DNA of 64,000 nucleotides from Verrucomicrobiaceae bacterium. Lineage in GTDB: Bacteria; Verrucomicrobiota; Verrucomicrobiia; Verrucomicrobiales; Verrucomicrobiaceae. The stretch's first letter is position 1. Every line of letters begins with the position of its first letter. The translations under genes and the position numbers were made by a program. The DNA is taken from positions 124,001 through 188,000 of the forward strand of contig JADJPW010000014.1 in assembly GCA_016713035.1 (NCBI GenBank). The letters run 5' to 3'. This document shows positions 11,002 to 20,558 of this stretch, one piece after another. A model generated the notes under the pieces. It ran no database searches. It had not been told where the DNA came from and saw nothing but the letters and a program-made list of their open reading frames with translations.

Positions 11002-11024
11002 GCCCGCGAGTTTTTTTCGCGGGC
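11002..11024 (+). terminator. Hairpin between the membrane protein and the SNF2 gene
   Basis: Perfect 8-base stem GCCCGCGA / TCGCGGGC with a T-rich loop. It is followed only by TCTTTG rather than a long T tract, and lies 15 bases before the helicase start codon. It could end transcription of the upstream gene or be a structured leader of the helicase mRNA that limits ribosome access. Confidence 0.35.
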
Positions 11025-11038
11025 TCTTTGTCCCCCAC

Positions 11039-14000
11039 ATGCCCGCACTTACCGACTCCATCCCTGCCCTGCTTCAACCTTTCGATGCTCGCATCCGTCA
11101 GGAGGCGGAGCGACTCGTGGATGATGACGCGGTGACAGGTATCGACCTGCTCGAAGAGGAAATGATGGCCGAGGTGAAATTCGATGACCGTGCCGCGAAC
11201 GTGCGCTGGCTCTACACACCGAGAGGCTGGCTGGGCGAGTGTGATGCGGGTGATCGCGCGATGGACGATCTGGCGCTGTGTGCCTCCCTCGTGGCCGTGC
11301 AGCGGCGTGAGGCCCGCGGCACGCTCCCCGTGCCACATGCAGCAGAGGAGGACTTCGAGGACACCATCACAAAGAAACTGGGGCGTCCGCTCGACTCGAA
11401 TGAGGAAAACTACATGGCGAAGCTGGAGAAGCGCTATGAGCGTGTCACCCTCACCGGCAAGATTTTCGACCAAGACATGGTCCGCCTGCACCCGAAGTGG
11501 CAGATCAAGACCACCGAGCCCATCACCCTCTGGCCAGAGCAGCCGAAGTCCCTGAAGCAGTTCTGGAGCTACATCGCCGTAGCGCTGGCGGAGAAGGGCC
11601 TCGCGGCACCCGCCTTCCTACGCGGCATCGCAGACGTAGAGGCCACGCGGGACTCACTCAAAGACTGGCGCCATGAGAGCACGGTGCCACAGTGGCGGGC
11701 ACGCATCCGCCAATTCAACGAAGCACGCGTGGCGAAGATGCCACCGCGGCTGCGCACGCTCAATTTCCGCATGATCGTCAGCGTGCATGAGGCACGGCTC
11801 CAAGTCTGTGACCTCGCACGGGAGGAGGCAGAATTCGTCAACGTGCATCCTCTGGAGGTGGATCGCTACGGGAAGCAGTTGCGTGACGGGCTCGTCATCA
11901 CCTCTGCTGCCTCAGAGCTATTGCTGGTGAATTGCCTCACACAGAGTGAAGGCGGCGCGGTGGGTCCCTTTCGACTCGAGGGTGAGGCACACGCCACCTG
12001 GCTCGCTGGATTATTCCAAAAGCCCGCCCTCAGTGAGCTGCTACTCACCCGTGATGAAACCCCCGTCGAGCGTGTCGCTGAGCCTCTGAAATGGAGCAGC
12101 CGCGAGAGCGATGATGGCCGCAAACTGCTGCTCACACTCATCACCAGCACAGACGAGCCCGCACCACTGCCCCTGCGCATTCTGCGTGGCGTGGACACCT
12201 TTTATTTATCCGTCGATCATCTCTTTAACGGCCCACCTTGGCTGGGGGATGAGTCCTTGATCGAAAGCGAGATCGCACTGCCCATGGAGGCCGTCGCCAC
12301 GCCCGAGGGCATCTCCTTCCTCAGCGGCCTGGAGGTGCCCGTGCCGCCGGGAATTGCCTCACGCGTCAAGCATGAGGCCTTGCGCGTAAAAATCACCGCC
12401 GCGTGCAAGGCCCGCATCCCCTCTGGCGGTGGCGCGGAACACGCCGTCTTTAAGCTCCAAGCCATCGGAGCAGACGGTCGTGCCCGCGAAGTACTCACCC
12501 CACGCGGCTGGTCCCCCCTACTGCGTGATGCCGATGAAGGTGAAGAAATCATCGTCCGTGATCGCGATGCACTGCGCACCGCCGAGCGCATCGTCGCAGA
12601 TGGCCGATTCGCGTGGGACTTTGAGAGCAATGCCTTCCGCCACCGCATGGCCAAGGACTTCCCGGATTGGTTCCACTCCTGGGGCACCACCCTACCCGAA
12701 AACATCGAACTCGAGGCCGACGAACAGCTCGTCACCATCCTCGCAGACCCGCTCATCGCCCGCGTCCGCCTAGAGGCAAAACAAGGCGGCGACATCGACT
12801 GGCTCGATCTACGCATCGTCTTTGACATCGAAGGCGCGGACTTGAAACCCGCCGACATCCGCCGACTCCTCGCTGCCAAAGGCGAGCACGTCCGCCTCGC
12901 AGATGGCACCTGGCGCCGTGTGAAGCTGGAGCTCAGTGATGAGCAAATCGCCATGCTCGACAGCCTCGGCATCGACTTGGAAGCGGAAGGCACCGACACC
13001 CACCGCCTCCACTGGCGCCAGCTCGCCCAGGAAAAAGCCATCGAAATCGTCAGCCCCAAAGCCTGGGAAAAAATCGTCCACCGCATGGAAGAGGCCAAGC
13101 TCGACGAGCAGCCACCTGTCCCCGCCGAGCTTACCGTCACCCTCCGCCCCTATCAGGTCGAAGGCTACCAATTCCTCACCTACCTCACGCTCAATCGCTT
13201 CGGCGGCATCCTCGCCGATGACATGGGCCTCGGTAAAACCCTGCAAGCCATCGCCTGGGTCCTCTGGCTCAAATCCCGCAAACCTGCAGGTGGACCGCAT
13301 CTGCCCACACTCGTCGTCTGCCCAAAATCCGTGCTCGACGTCTGGGCGCTAGAATTCAAAAAAGGAGCCCCACACCTCCGCGTCCTCGTTTTGCACGACC
13401 GCGACCTCTTTGACCTCAAACTCGTCCAAGAGCAGATCGACGTGCTCGTGCTCAATTACGCCCAACTCCGCAGTTTCGGCGAAGAACTGGCGCTCATCCG
13501 CTTTTTGGCCTGCATCCTCGATGAAGGCCAACACATCAAAAACCCCGACTCCCAGACCGCACGCAGCGCACGCGGCCTCCGGGCCGATAATCGCCTCGTT
13601 TTGAGTGGTACACCGCTCGAAAACCGCCTCCTCGACCTCTGGAGCCTCATGACCTTCGCCACGCCGGGAGCGCTCGGTGATCGCAACTACTTCCACCGCA
13701 ATTTCGACCGCCGCAAAGACTCCAAAGCCAGCGAACGACTCGCAGCACGCCTGCGTCCCTTCCTGCTCCGCCGCACCAAGTCCCAAGTCGCCCGCGATCT
13801 GCCCTCACGCACGGAAGAAGCCCTCATCAGCGAGATGAGTGGCCGCCAGGCCGAGCTCTACAAAGAAGAGCTCGCCCGCGCCCAAATGCTCGTCCTCAGC
13901 AGCAGCGGCTTTGACATGGTCAACAAGCGCCGCTTTGCCCTACTCCAAGCCCTGACCCGCCTCCGCCAGATCTGCTGCCACCCCAGCCTCGTCGATAAAA

Positions 14001-14539
14001 CTGCCGAGAACGAGGAAAGCGCCAAGCTCACCGCCACTCTCGAGCGCATCGAAGAACTCCATGCCGAAGGACACAAAGTGCTGCTCTTCAGCCAGTTCGT
14101 CAGCATGCTGAAAATCATCCGCACCAAACTGGAGGAGATGAAGCTCCCCTACCACTGGCTCACCGGTGCCAGCACCGACCGCGCCAGCATCGTCAAAGCC
14201 TTCCAAGACGACGACAAAGCCAGCGTCTTCCTCCTCAGCCTCAAAGCCGGCGGCAGCGGTCTCAACCTCACCGCCGCCAGCTACGTCATCCTCTACGATC
14301 CGTGGTGGAACCCCGCCGTCGAAAACCAAGCCATCGACCGCGCACACCGCATCGGCCAGACCCAGCCCGTCATCGCCTACCGCATGCTCACGCGTGCCAC
14401 CATCGAGGAAAAGATCATGACCCTTCAGCAGAAGAAAAACCTCATGATCAGCAACGTCCTCGGCGAAGGCGGCTTCACCAACCTCCTCCAGAAAGAGGAC
14501 TTCGAATTCCTCTTCGATATCGAAGCCCAAAGAGTGTGA
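11039..14539 (+). CDS. SNF2-family DNA helicase/ATPase
   Basis: 1,166 residues. The C-terminal half is a complete SNF2 motor. Motif I is ADDMGLGKT (about residue 730), motif II is DEGQ (about 827), and motif III is LSGTPLENRL. The second RecA lobe has LLFSQFVSML, then LSLKAGGSGLNLT, then DPWWNPAVENQAIDRAHRIG (motifs V and VI). The end, EEKIMTLQQKKNLMISNVLG, is typical of bacterial SNF2 proteins. The N-terminal 650 residues match the SNF2-associated region of bacterial homologues, but I see no SWIM zinc-finger cysteines. It is expected to translocate on DNA and remodel protein-DNA complexes in the cytoplasm; the specific role is unknown. No defence partner lies beside it: its neighbours are a membrane protein and, convergently, PhoR. 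There is no obvious Shine-Dalgarno before the ATG. Confidence 0.92.
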   Translation: MPALTDSIPALLQPFDARIRQEAERLVDDDAVTGIDLLEEEMMAEVKFDDRAANVRWLYTPRGWLGECDAGDRAMDDLALCASLVAVQRREARGTLPVPHAAEEDFEDTITKKLGRPLDSNEENYMAKLEKRYERVTLTGKIFDQDMVRLHPKWQIKTTEPITLWPEQPKSLKQFWSYIAVALAEKGLAAPAFLRGIADVEATRDSLKDWRHESTVPQWRARIRQFNEARVAKMPPRLRTLNFRMIVSVHEARLQVCDLAREEAEFVNVHPLEVDRYGKQLRDGLVITSAASELLLVNCLTQSEGGAVGPFRLEGEAHATWLAGLFQKPALSELLLTRDETPVERVAEPLKWSSRESDDGRKLLLTLITSTDEPAPLPLRILRGVDTFYLSVDHLFNGPPWLGDESLIESEIALPMEAVATPEGISFLSGLEVPVPPGIASRVKHEALRVKITAACKARIPSGGGAEHAVFKLQAIGADGRAREVLTPRGWSPLLRDADEGEEIIVRDRDALRTAERIVADGRFAWDFESNAFRHRMAKDFPDWFHSWGTTLPENIELEADEQLVTILADPLIARVRLEAKQGGDIDWLDLRIVFDIEGADLKPADIRRLLAAKGEHVRLADGTWRRVKLELSDEQIAMLDSLGIDLEAEGTDTHRLHWRQLAQEKAIEIVSPKAWEKIVHRMEEAKLDEQPPVPAELTVTLRPYQVEGYQFLTYLTLNRFGGILADDMGLGKTLQAIAWVLWLKSRKPAGGPHLPTLVVCPKSVLDVWALEFKKGAPHLRVLVLHDRDLFDLKLVQEQIDVLVLNYAQLRSFGEELALIRFLACILDEGQHIKNPDSQTARSARGLRADNRLVLSGTPLENRLLDLWSLMTFATPGALGDRNYFHRNFDRRKDSKASERLAARLRPFLLRRTKSQVARDLPSRTEEALISEMSGRQAELYKEELARAQMLVLSSSGFDMVNKRRFALLQALTRLRQICCHPSLVDKTAENEESAKLTATLERIEELHAEGHKVLLFSQFVSMLKIIRTKLEEMKLPYHWLTGASTDRASIVKAFQDDDKASVFLLSLKAGGSGLNLTAASYVILYDPWWNPAVENQAIDRAHRIGQTQPVIAYRMLTRATIEEKIMTLQQKKNLMISNVLGEGGFTNLLQKEDFEFLFDIEAQRV

Positions 14540-14553
14540 CCGAACCCGGTCAC
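14536..14553. terminator. Short palindrome between convergent SNF2 and phoR ends
   Basis: GTGACCG / CGGTCAC, a 7-base stem with a four-base loop, covers the stop codons of both convergent genes, which are only 10 bases apart. It lacks T tracts, so it is a possible bidirectional terminator only. Confidence 0.3.
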
Positions 14554-15767
14554 TTCATCGGCAGAGTAATCGTAAAAGCCGTCTCGATCCCGGGCCGACT
14601 TTCCGCTTTGATCGCACCTCCATGAGCTTCCACGGCTCGTTTCACGATGCTGAGGCCAAGTCCGGTGCCTTTCACCGCACTGCTATGATGTTTCCCGCCG
14701 CGAAAGAAGCGCTTGAAGATGAAGGGCAAATCATGCGCAGATATTCCTCTTCCATTGTCACATACCTTTAGGACACATTCCTTTTCGGTCCATCGGCCAC
14801 TCACTGTGACCACCAGCCCCGCCTGCGGATTTTCTTTGAGCGCATTCTCGATCAAATTCATGAAAATCTGATCCCAATAAAACCGATCTCCAGCGATGCG
14901 GCCACTCTGCGGCTGGAAATCCAGCTCGATCCGGGCATCTCGCCCCTCCAGCATCGGCGCTAGGTGGTCGATCACATCCTGCACGCACTGCCGCATCTCA
15001 AAAGACTCGCGATTGAGCTGGAGTGTCGAATCCTCCAGCCTGGAAATGCTCAACATATCCTCCGTCAGCCTTTCCAGCCGCTTAGCATGCTTCTCCATCG
15101 TGCCAATGCAGCGCGGCAGCAGAGATGGCGTATCTCGCAGTGTCTCGATGTAGCCATTGATGATCGTCAGCGGTGTGCGTAGCTCGTGAGAAGCATTCGC
15201 GATAAAATCACGCCGAATATGCTCTGTGCGCACCATCTCCGTCACATCCCGGAGCATCAGCCAGGCCGCCCCTACCCGGCCATCAGCCAGCGGTGCTGCC
15301 TCCGCCAGGAAATGGCGACCGCTCAGATTCGTCGCTCCCTCCTTTGAAAGCATCTGCATTGGCCGTGAGATACGCCGCCCCTCGCGTATCGCCTCCTGCA
15401 CCAACTGCGCTGGCTGATGATCACGCAGTTCCTCGATCAGCGTGCGCCCCGTATGCACGACAGGCCGCTGGAGCAGCTCCGCGAGCGGCTTGTTCGCGAA
15501 CCGTATCCGCATCTCTCCATCCACGATCAGGACACCTTGGGTGATCTCATTGAGAATCGTCTCAAAGAACTCATGCAGCCCCTTTTCTCGGGGCAGCTCG
15601 TCCGCCGCTGCCTTCGCCTCAGCAGCAGCTACCAGGATGCGATGGGACTCAACGTGCTTCAAATCGAAGATCTGGATAAGCTCAAAGGTTCTAGCATTCT
15701 CGCGCCACTTCACGCGCCAGAGCGCGGCCAGAGCCAAAACGAGCAGGATGCTGAGGATGGTAATCAT
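14550..15767 (-). CDS. phoR: PhoR-like sensor histidine kinase
   Basis: 405 residues. There is one N-terminal membrane helix (residues 3-18) with almost no periplasmic part, a PAS-like domain (about 70-175), and a HisKA phosphoacceptor with NASHELRTPL where His194 is the phosphorylation site. The ATPase domain shows an N box (NLIENALKE), CDNGRGIS, and KGTGLGLSIVKRAVEAHGG. Length and order fit the PhoR group of phosphate-sensing kinases. The start overlaps the end of the response regulator by four bases (ATGA), so the pair is translationally coupled. The phosphate signal is inferred from family resemblance only: no pst or phoU genes are in the window. It is convergent with the SNF2 gene. Confidence 0.9.
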   Translation of the reverse strand: MITILSILLVLALAALWRVKWRENARTFELIQIFDLKHVESHRILVAAAEAKAAADELPREKGLHEFFETILNEITQGVLIVDGEMRIRFANKPLAELLQRPVVHTGRTLIEELRDHQPAQLVQEAIREGRRISRPMQMLSKEGATNLSGRHFLAEAAPLADGRVGAAWLMLRDVTEMVRTEHIRRDFIANASHELRTPLTIINGYIETLRDTPSLLPRCIGTMEKHAKRLERLTEDMLSISRLEDSTLQLNRESFEMRQCVQDVIDHLAPMLEGRDARIELDFQPQSGRIAGDRFYWDQIFMNLIENALKENPQAGLVVTVSGRWTEKECVLKVCDNGRGISAHDLPFIFKRFFRGGKHHSSAVKGTGLGLSIVKRAVEAHGGAIKAESRPGIETAFTITLPMK

Positions 15768-16480
15768 GCAGAATGCGGCACCTGAAACTGGTACCCAGTG
15801 CCGCGCACCGTGACGATGCAGACACCGTCGTCTCCTAATTTTTCCCGCAATCGCTTCACATGCGTATCCAGCGTGCGGGTATTGCTCTCTGCACTATAGC
15901 CCCACACCTCACGCAAGAGATCAGCACGGGCATGCACCGCATCAGGGCTCTCCATCAGCATCGCCAGGAATTTGAACTCCGTCGTCGTCAAATCCAGTGG
16001 CTGACCACGCAAGTAGAGCTTTAAATTGACTCGATCGAGCACAAAAGCTCCACGCCGGATCTCGGACGAAGCCACGACCTTCTTTGTTCGCCGCAATACC
16101 GCACTGATCCGCAGAAAAAGCTCACGCGGAGAGAATGGTTTGGTCAGATAATCATCCACACCTTGCTCCAGCCCGACCAGCTTATCGGTGAGCTGCGATT
16201 TGGCAGTGAGGATGATCACCGGGATATTCGCCGTACGCGACTCAGCCCGCAGGCGACGCAGCACACTCAGTCCATCGAGCCCCGGCAGCATCAAATCCAG
16301 CACGATCAAATCAGGCTGGTACTCCACGGCTGCGGAGAGCGCTTCCAGCCCATTATCCACGCAGATACTCTCGTGCCTCTCGCGTGCTAGATGCAGTGCG
16401 ATCATTTCAGAAATGTCCGGTTCGTCCTCGACGATCATGATTTTGCCCATGTGGTCGGTACTGGCTGTGAGATGACTCAT
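15764..16480 (-). CDS. phoB: PhoB-like response regulator (OmpR/PhoB family)
   Basis: 238 residues. The receiver domain has the acidic pair EDEPD near residue 20, the phosphoacceptor Asp62 in LIVLDLMLPG, the Thr/Ser switch (ILTAKS) and the Lys of YLTKPFSPREL. A winged-helix DNA-binding domain occupies about 140-232, with TTTEFKFLAML and the recognition region SAESNTRTLDTHVKRLREKL. It is the first gene of the coupled phoB-phoR pair. The listed ATG may be 10-14 codons early, since a second Met precedes GKIMIVEDE. No Pho-box repeat is convincing in the 80 bases upstream. Confidence 0.9.
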   Translation of the reverse strand: MSHLTASTDHMGKIMIVEDEPDISEMIALHLARERHESICVDNGLEALSAAVEYQPDLIVLDLMLPGLDGLSVLRRLRAESRTANIPVIILTAKSQLTDKLVGLEQGVDDYLTKPFSPRELFLRISAVLRRTKKVVASSEIRRGAFVLDRVNLKLYLRGQPLDLTTTEFKFLAMLMESPDAVHARADLLREVWGYSAESNTRTLDTHVKRLREKLGDDGVCIVTVRGTGYQFQVPHSA

Positions 16481-16560
16481 TCGGCAAAGTGGCTTTTGTG
16501 ACGGATTCGTAACTCAAAGCGAAGCCGACACTCACACCGCCGTCAAGCACTGCCACACCC

Positions 16561-17313
16561 TCAATCGAGCTTTGAAAACACGCTAGACGCCGCTTTCACA
16601 GAAATACGCTGATTCACCGCGTAAGCCCGCGCAGCAGCCAGACGCATCTCAGTGCGTGACCCACCGCGGAGCCAGACCTCCAAGACATCCCGCAATAAAA
16701 ACGCCCCTGGATACATGAGCTGCTCAGTCATCAAAACAGGCCTCGCACGGAGCGCCTTCAAATGTGGTTCAAAAAACAAGCGACTTACACAGCATAAAAC
16801 CAGCGCATCTGAAACCGGCGCATCCTCCGCAATCAAAGGCACCTTCCCTGGCACCTCCATCAGACCATTGTGCCCAATGAAGGCGGATAGCGTCGCCTTT
16901 TTCTCCTGAACACTGGCAAAAAACGCTCCAAGACACTCCTGAATGCACCTACCTCTCCATGCCTCGGCCACCAACAAGCAATCCCGCGTCACATGCCGGT
17001 AAGTTCGGCGTTCAAGAATCTCCGACGTTGGCTTCAATTCCGTTTTTTCGAGCCTCCACACCTTACTGCGACCAAAGACCGACTTCAGGCCATCCGTGCA
17101 TCCCCAGTAAAGATTCGCGTCCGCATCATCTCCATTCCCTATTTTAGCGGGCACTTTGGCAATGCCCTGATGCTCATTATCGGCCAAAGCCACGAACACA
17201 TGAACTCTGCGAGCCTCCTGCGCAGAAGCCCCTGGTAGGCCCCATCCGGCTCCCAGCCATACAGAAAGAACAATGAGGTGCTTGGCCCGAATAAAGTCCA
17301 TGCCAAGACCCAT
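16561..17313 (-). CDS. Exported protein of unknown function
   Basis: 250 residues. A signal peptide (LIVLSVWLGAGWGLPGASA) is followed by a mature protein starting with VHVFVALADNEHQGI. The phrase KIGNGDDADANLYWG is conserved, as far as I recall, in exported hypothetical proteins of Bacteroidetes and Verrucomicrobia. The middle resembles an alpha/beta fold (TLSAFIGHNGLM, DALVLCCVSR). No enzymatic motif can be assigned. It lies nine bases downstream of the broken RAYT gene on the same strand. A second Met at residue 5 is an alternative start. Confidence 0.65.
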   Translation of the reverse strand: MGLGMDFIRAKHLIVLSVWLGAGWGLPGASAQEARRVHVFVALADNEHQGIAKVPAKIGNGDDADANLYWGCTDGLKSVFGRSKVWRLEKTELKPTSEILERRTYRHVTRDCLLVAEAWRGRCIQECLGAFFASVQEKKATLSAFIGHNGLMEVPGKVPLIAEDAPVSDALVLCCVSRLFFEPHLKALRARPVLMTEQLMYPGAFLLRDVLEVWLRGGSRTEMRLAAARAYAVNQRISVKAASSVFSKLD

Positions 17314-17322
17314 AACCCACGA

Positions 17323-18340
17323 TCAGAAAACATCCACCCGGAGATCACGCAGAGTGTGCAGGCCCACCTCTCGCTCCAAGCCACGCGCCGCCCGCGCTCC
17401 ATCCTTCCGCCTCACCCCAAATCGTCGGCGATGTGCCTTAAATATCGCATTCACGAACTCTTTGCCCCCGATCACCGCTCCATCCGTGAAGTAGCGCATC
17501 CGGCACCTCAGCGCCTCTGCCACCGGCAGCCGTCCGCCGCTCTCCATCACCGCACGGCGCTCTGCCTCGCTGATCGCTCCCTTTTTAGTGCCATCCGCAT
17601 TCACCCTCGATGTCACGCCCCAGTTAAACAACAATCGCCGATAATGCTCCAGACACCCATCCTCCGGCTTCAATCCCTCCAACTGCGCCCGCGTGGCCAC
17701 CTCGATCCCTGCTCGTGCCATCTTCACCCCAGCCACCGCCTGCGCATACCCGCACCACCGGTAGTCCTTCGGGTCCGTCACGAGCTTCGCCCGCACGGGA
17801 TTCAAATCCACATACGCCGCCACCATCGCCAGAGGTGCTCCGCTTCCCCTCCACTAGGGTGCTCTTATATCGCTCCTCCCATAAGGTGCCTTTGCGCTCA
17901 TGCTTCTTATTGAACCACTGCGTGAAGCGCTGCTTCAGCGACTTCATAAAGAAACTGATATCCCACATCCGTGCAGTGAAGCTATCAATGATCTTCCGCG
18001 CCTCCTCATGCGCTCCGATCTGGTGAAAATGCGCCACCTCCGCCCGCACTGAATGGGCGACATTTCGGCCAAAAGCCGCCGCGACAATCCCCAGCACCTC
18101 CTCCTCAGTCGGCAGCACCTCCGGCCTGCGAGGAACCTCGACAAGAACATGGAAGTGATTCGAGAGCACACAAAAAGTCACCACGCGCACCTGGCAGAGC
18201 TTTTCATACATGCGCATGAAGCCCACGAACATCTCACGCTCGGTCTCCTGGAGACGGAAAGCGCGATCCACCACCCGGGAGACGCAGTGGTAGTAAGCGA
18301 TGGGGTGGTATTTAGGAGCCTTAAGGCGGGCCTGACGCAT
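17323..18340 (-). pseudogene. REP-associated tyrosine transposase (RAYT), frameshifted copy
   Basis: This is a broken relative of the RAYT at 52151. The 5' part begins MRQARLKAPKYHPIAYYHC and contains the HUH motif (LSNHFHVLVEVP) and KRKGTLWEER-type block, then leaves frame after STLVEG. The rest (from MVAAYVDLNPVRAKLV to the end) continues in the next frame. Removing one G from the GGGG run near 17848 restores a protein of about 340 residues aligned to the intact copy. RAYTs are IS200-like single-strand transposases that act on REP palindromes. The position before the conserved W-F-N usually holds a Tyr in relatives I recall; here it reads RFTQWFNKK, as in the other copy. This may be a true pseudogene or a sequencing error. 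Confidence 0.85.
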
Positions 18341-18388
18341 GCGGCCGAGGGTGAAGCGGGTCCGATAGAGCGCAAGCATATTCTGATT

Positions 18389-18403
18389 AAAGGACTGACC
18401 TTT
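18389..18403. repeat. Palindromic motif upstream of RAYT copy A
   Basis: AAAGGACTGACCTTT is an interrupted palindrome (AAAGG / CCTTT) 49 bases upstream of the RAYT start. An almost identical motif lies upstream of the second RAYT (53304-53319). It is a candidate binding or cleavage site for the transposase, or an operator. Confidence 0.5.
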
Positions 18404-18486
18404 TATTATTCTCGTATCGCTCTCCCATTTCCAAATGCAGGATCAAAGGCCGTTGCGTTGGTAATTCGGCTGCGTCATAGGAGCGG

Positions 18487-20466
18487 ATGGCTCGTGCAGG
18501 CAGGAAAAAGAACCGATTTCTCACACGTGCCGGGCAGTGGGTCGTGTACGCGCTGTTCCGGTGCGTGGAGGCTTTGCTGTCGCTGCTTCCGCTCGTGATC
18601 GTTTGGTATTTAGGCCGGTTTTGTGGAACTCTAGCTTATTTCGTGGGCGGGGGGTATCGGAGGCTTGCCCTGAATAATTTGCGCATCGCGTTCGGTGCCG
18701 AAAAAAGCGAATTAGAGCGCAGACAGATCGCCCGGGAGCATTTCAAAAGCTTATTCGCGAATTTCCTCTGCGGTCTGAAGATGCCACTCATGCGTGAGGC
18801 GGATCTCGCACGGCATGTGCGAACGGAGGGTGTCGAGCGGGTGCAGGCGGCGTATGATGACAATCGGCGGCCGATCCTGAATCTCGTGCTGCATGCGAGC
18901 TGTTGGGAAATCCTCACCCAGGTGCCCTCCGCCTATGTGCGCGGGCATCAAACTGGAGCGATTTATCAGCCTTTGCGCAATCCCTGGCTCAATGCCCTTG
19001 TCCTACGCAGGCGGCAGAAGTTGGGTTACACGCTGTTTGATCGGCAGGCCGGTTTTACGGGTCCGATGAAATTCATGCGCGAGGCGGGTCAGATCGGTGT
19101 GCTGGTGGATCAGCACGCGGGGGATAAAGGTCTGTGGTGCCCGTTTTTCGGTCGTTTAGCATCCACGACGCCCGTGGCCGCGCTCATGGCGATGCGCACA
19201 GGGGCCGTGATCATGCCGATGATGGTCTATGACGACGGCCCCGCACGCTGGCGACTGGTCGCTGCGCCTGCTGTGACCTCGACGGAGAGTGAGCCGACGG
19301 CTGAAGGCATCACGGCGGCGATGAATCTCGCGGTGGAGCAGCTCATACGGGAGCAGCCAGCATGCTGGTTCTGGGTACATGAGCGGTGGAAGACACCGAA
19401 GCCCGAGTTCCTCATCCATTTCTATAAACGCGGCATCACCTTGCCACCAGGGACCCGCATGGACCAGCTTCAGCCCTTTGAGCTGCTCATCCGCAGCCCG
19501 AATTGGCTGGGAGATGCCTGCATGGCCTTTCCGATGATCCGTGCGATTCATCGTGGTCGTCCAGATATTAGTATCACGGTGATTGGGCCGGACAAACTGG
19601 AGCAGCTCTGGCTCTCCATGCCTGAGGTATCGCGTTATATCGCCAAACCAGCGAAGGAAGGTGTTTTTGCCGTGGCGAGGCGGATTCGGGCCACGGGTAT
19701 CCATTTTGACGCAGCGGTGCTTTGCACGAATTCGACCCGCAGCACGATGGAGATTTGGTTAGCAGACATTCCACGGCGTGTTGGTTTCCGTGGCTCTTTC
19801 CGATCGAAGATGCTCAATCAAATCGTGCCCGAGCCTGTATTGGCCCCAGGCGAGATCGAGCACCATGCGCGGCGCTACTTACGCTTGGCGAAGCACATCG
19901 GCGCGAACACGGACGATGTTGGCTTATGGGGGACTCCTTTGCCGGAGCAAAATTCGAACACCGCATTCCGCATCGGCATCTGCGCTGGAGCGGAGTATGG
20001 ACCGGCGAAACGCTGGCCGCTGGAGCGCTTTGCGGCAGTCGCGAACCTCGTCTCTGCTCGGCATGCATCCGTCCATTGGCAGCTATTTGGGGCTCCAGGT
20101 GAAAAAGAAATGGGGCAGCAGCTCTCTGCGCTCATAACCGCTTCGCATGAAAACCTCGTCGGCCAGACCAGCCTGAGCGAGCTGATCGCTCGACTGCGCC
20201 AGTGCCATCTTTTGCTCACGAATGATACGGGCACGATGCATCTCGCGGCGGCGCTCGGAGTGCCTGTCGTGAGTATTTTTGGTTCGACCTGCCCCATCGC
20301 CACAGGGCCGCTCGGTGAACAGCATACCGTCCTGCGGAAAAAGCAGGCATGCAGTCCCTGCTTTGAGCGTGAGTGCCGATTTGGTCATTATGAGTGCATG
20401 ACGCAAATCAGCGTCGAGGAGGTCTCCGCCGCGATTGAATCCCGATTGTCCAAGACCGCCGCATAG
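18487..20466 (+). CDS. Fusion of lipid A acyltransferase (LpxL-like) and heptosyltransferase II (GT9)
   Basis: 659 residues holding two complete enzymes. Residues 1 to about 320 match Kdo2-lipid A acyltransferases: an N-terminal membrane helix, LALNNLRIAFG, the catalytic H-x4-E (HASCWE), a Q-P-L-R-N-P-W block, DQHAGDKGLWCPFFGR, and the end FWVHERWKTPKPE. Residues about 330-659 match lipopolysaccharide heptosyltransferase II: IRSPNWLGDACMAFP, GAEYGPAKRWPLERFA, NDTGTMHLAAALGVP, and CSPCFERECRFGHYECM. The two are normally separate proteins acting at successive steps of lipid A/core assembly on the cytoplasmic face of the inner membrane. There is no stop or frame change between them. Expected products are acylated lipid A and heptosylated inner core. 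It stands alone, divergent from the RAYT. Confidence 0.88.
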   Translation: MARAGRKKNRFLTRAGQWVVYALFRCVEALLSLLPLVIVWYLGRFCGTLAYFVGGGYRRLALNNLRIAFGAEKSELERRQIAREHFKSLFANFLCGLKMPLMREADLARHVRTEGVERVQAAYDDNRRPILNLVLHASCWEILTQVPSAYVRGHQTGAIYQPLRNPWLNALVLRRRQKLGYTLFDRQAGFTGPMKFMREAGQIGVLVDQHAGDKGLWCPFFGRLASTTPVAALMAMRTGAVIMPMMVYDDGPARWRLVAAPAVTSTESEPTAEGITAAMNLAVEQLIREQPACWFWVHERWKTPKPEFLIHFYKRGITLPPGTRMDQLQPFELLIRSPNWLGDACMAFPMIRAIHRGRPDISITVIGPDKLEQLWLSMPEVSRYIAKPAKEGVFAVARRIRATGIHFDAAVLCTNSTRSTMEIWLADIPRRVGFRGSFRSKMLNQIVPEPVLAPGEIEHHARRYLRLAKHIGANTDDVGLWGTPLPEQNSNTAFRIGICAGAEYGPAKRWPLERFAAVANLVSARHASVHWQLFGAPGEKEMGQQLSALITASHENLVGQTSLSELIARLRQCHLLLTNDTGTMHLAAALGVPVVSIFGSTCPIATGPLGEQHTVLRKKQACSPCFERECRFGHYECMTQISVEEVSAAIESRLSKTAA

Positions 20467-20558
20467 TCTGAATTTGCCCCATCCGAACAAAAAGAGATTC
20501 TGGGGTGAACCGCACACACTCTGAAGGAAGAAGGCCCACCTGTCGTAACAGCCTCACC

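Noticed and set aside
12217..13140. 307-codon minus-strand frame in the SNF2 gene
   Set aside because: Ser/Arg-rich shadow of a well-supported helicase.
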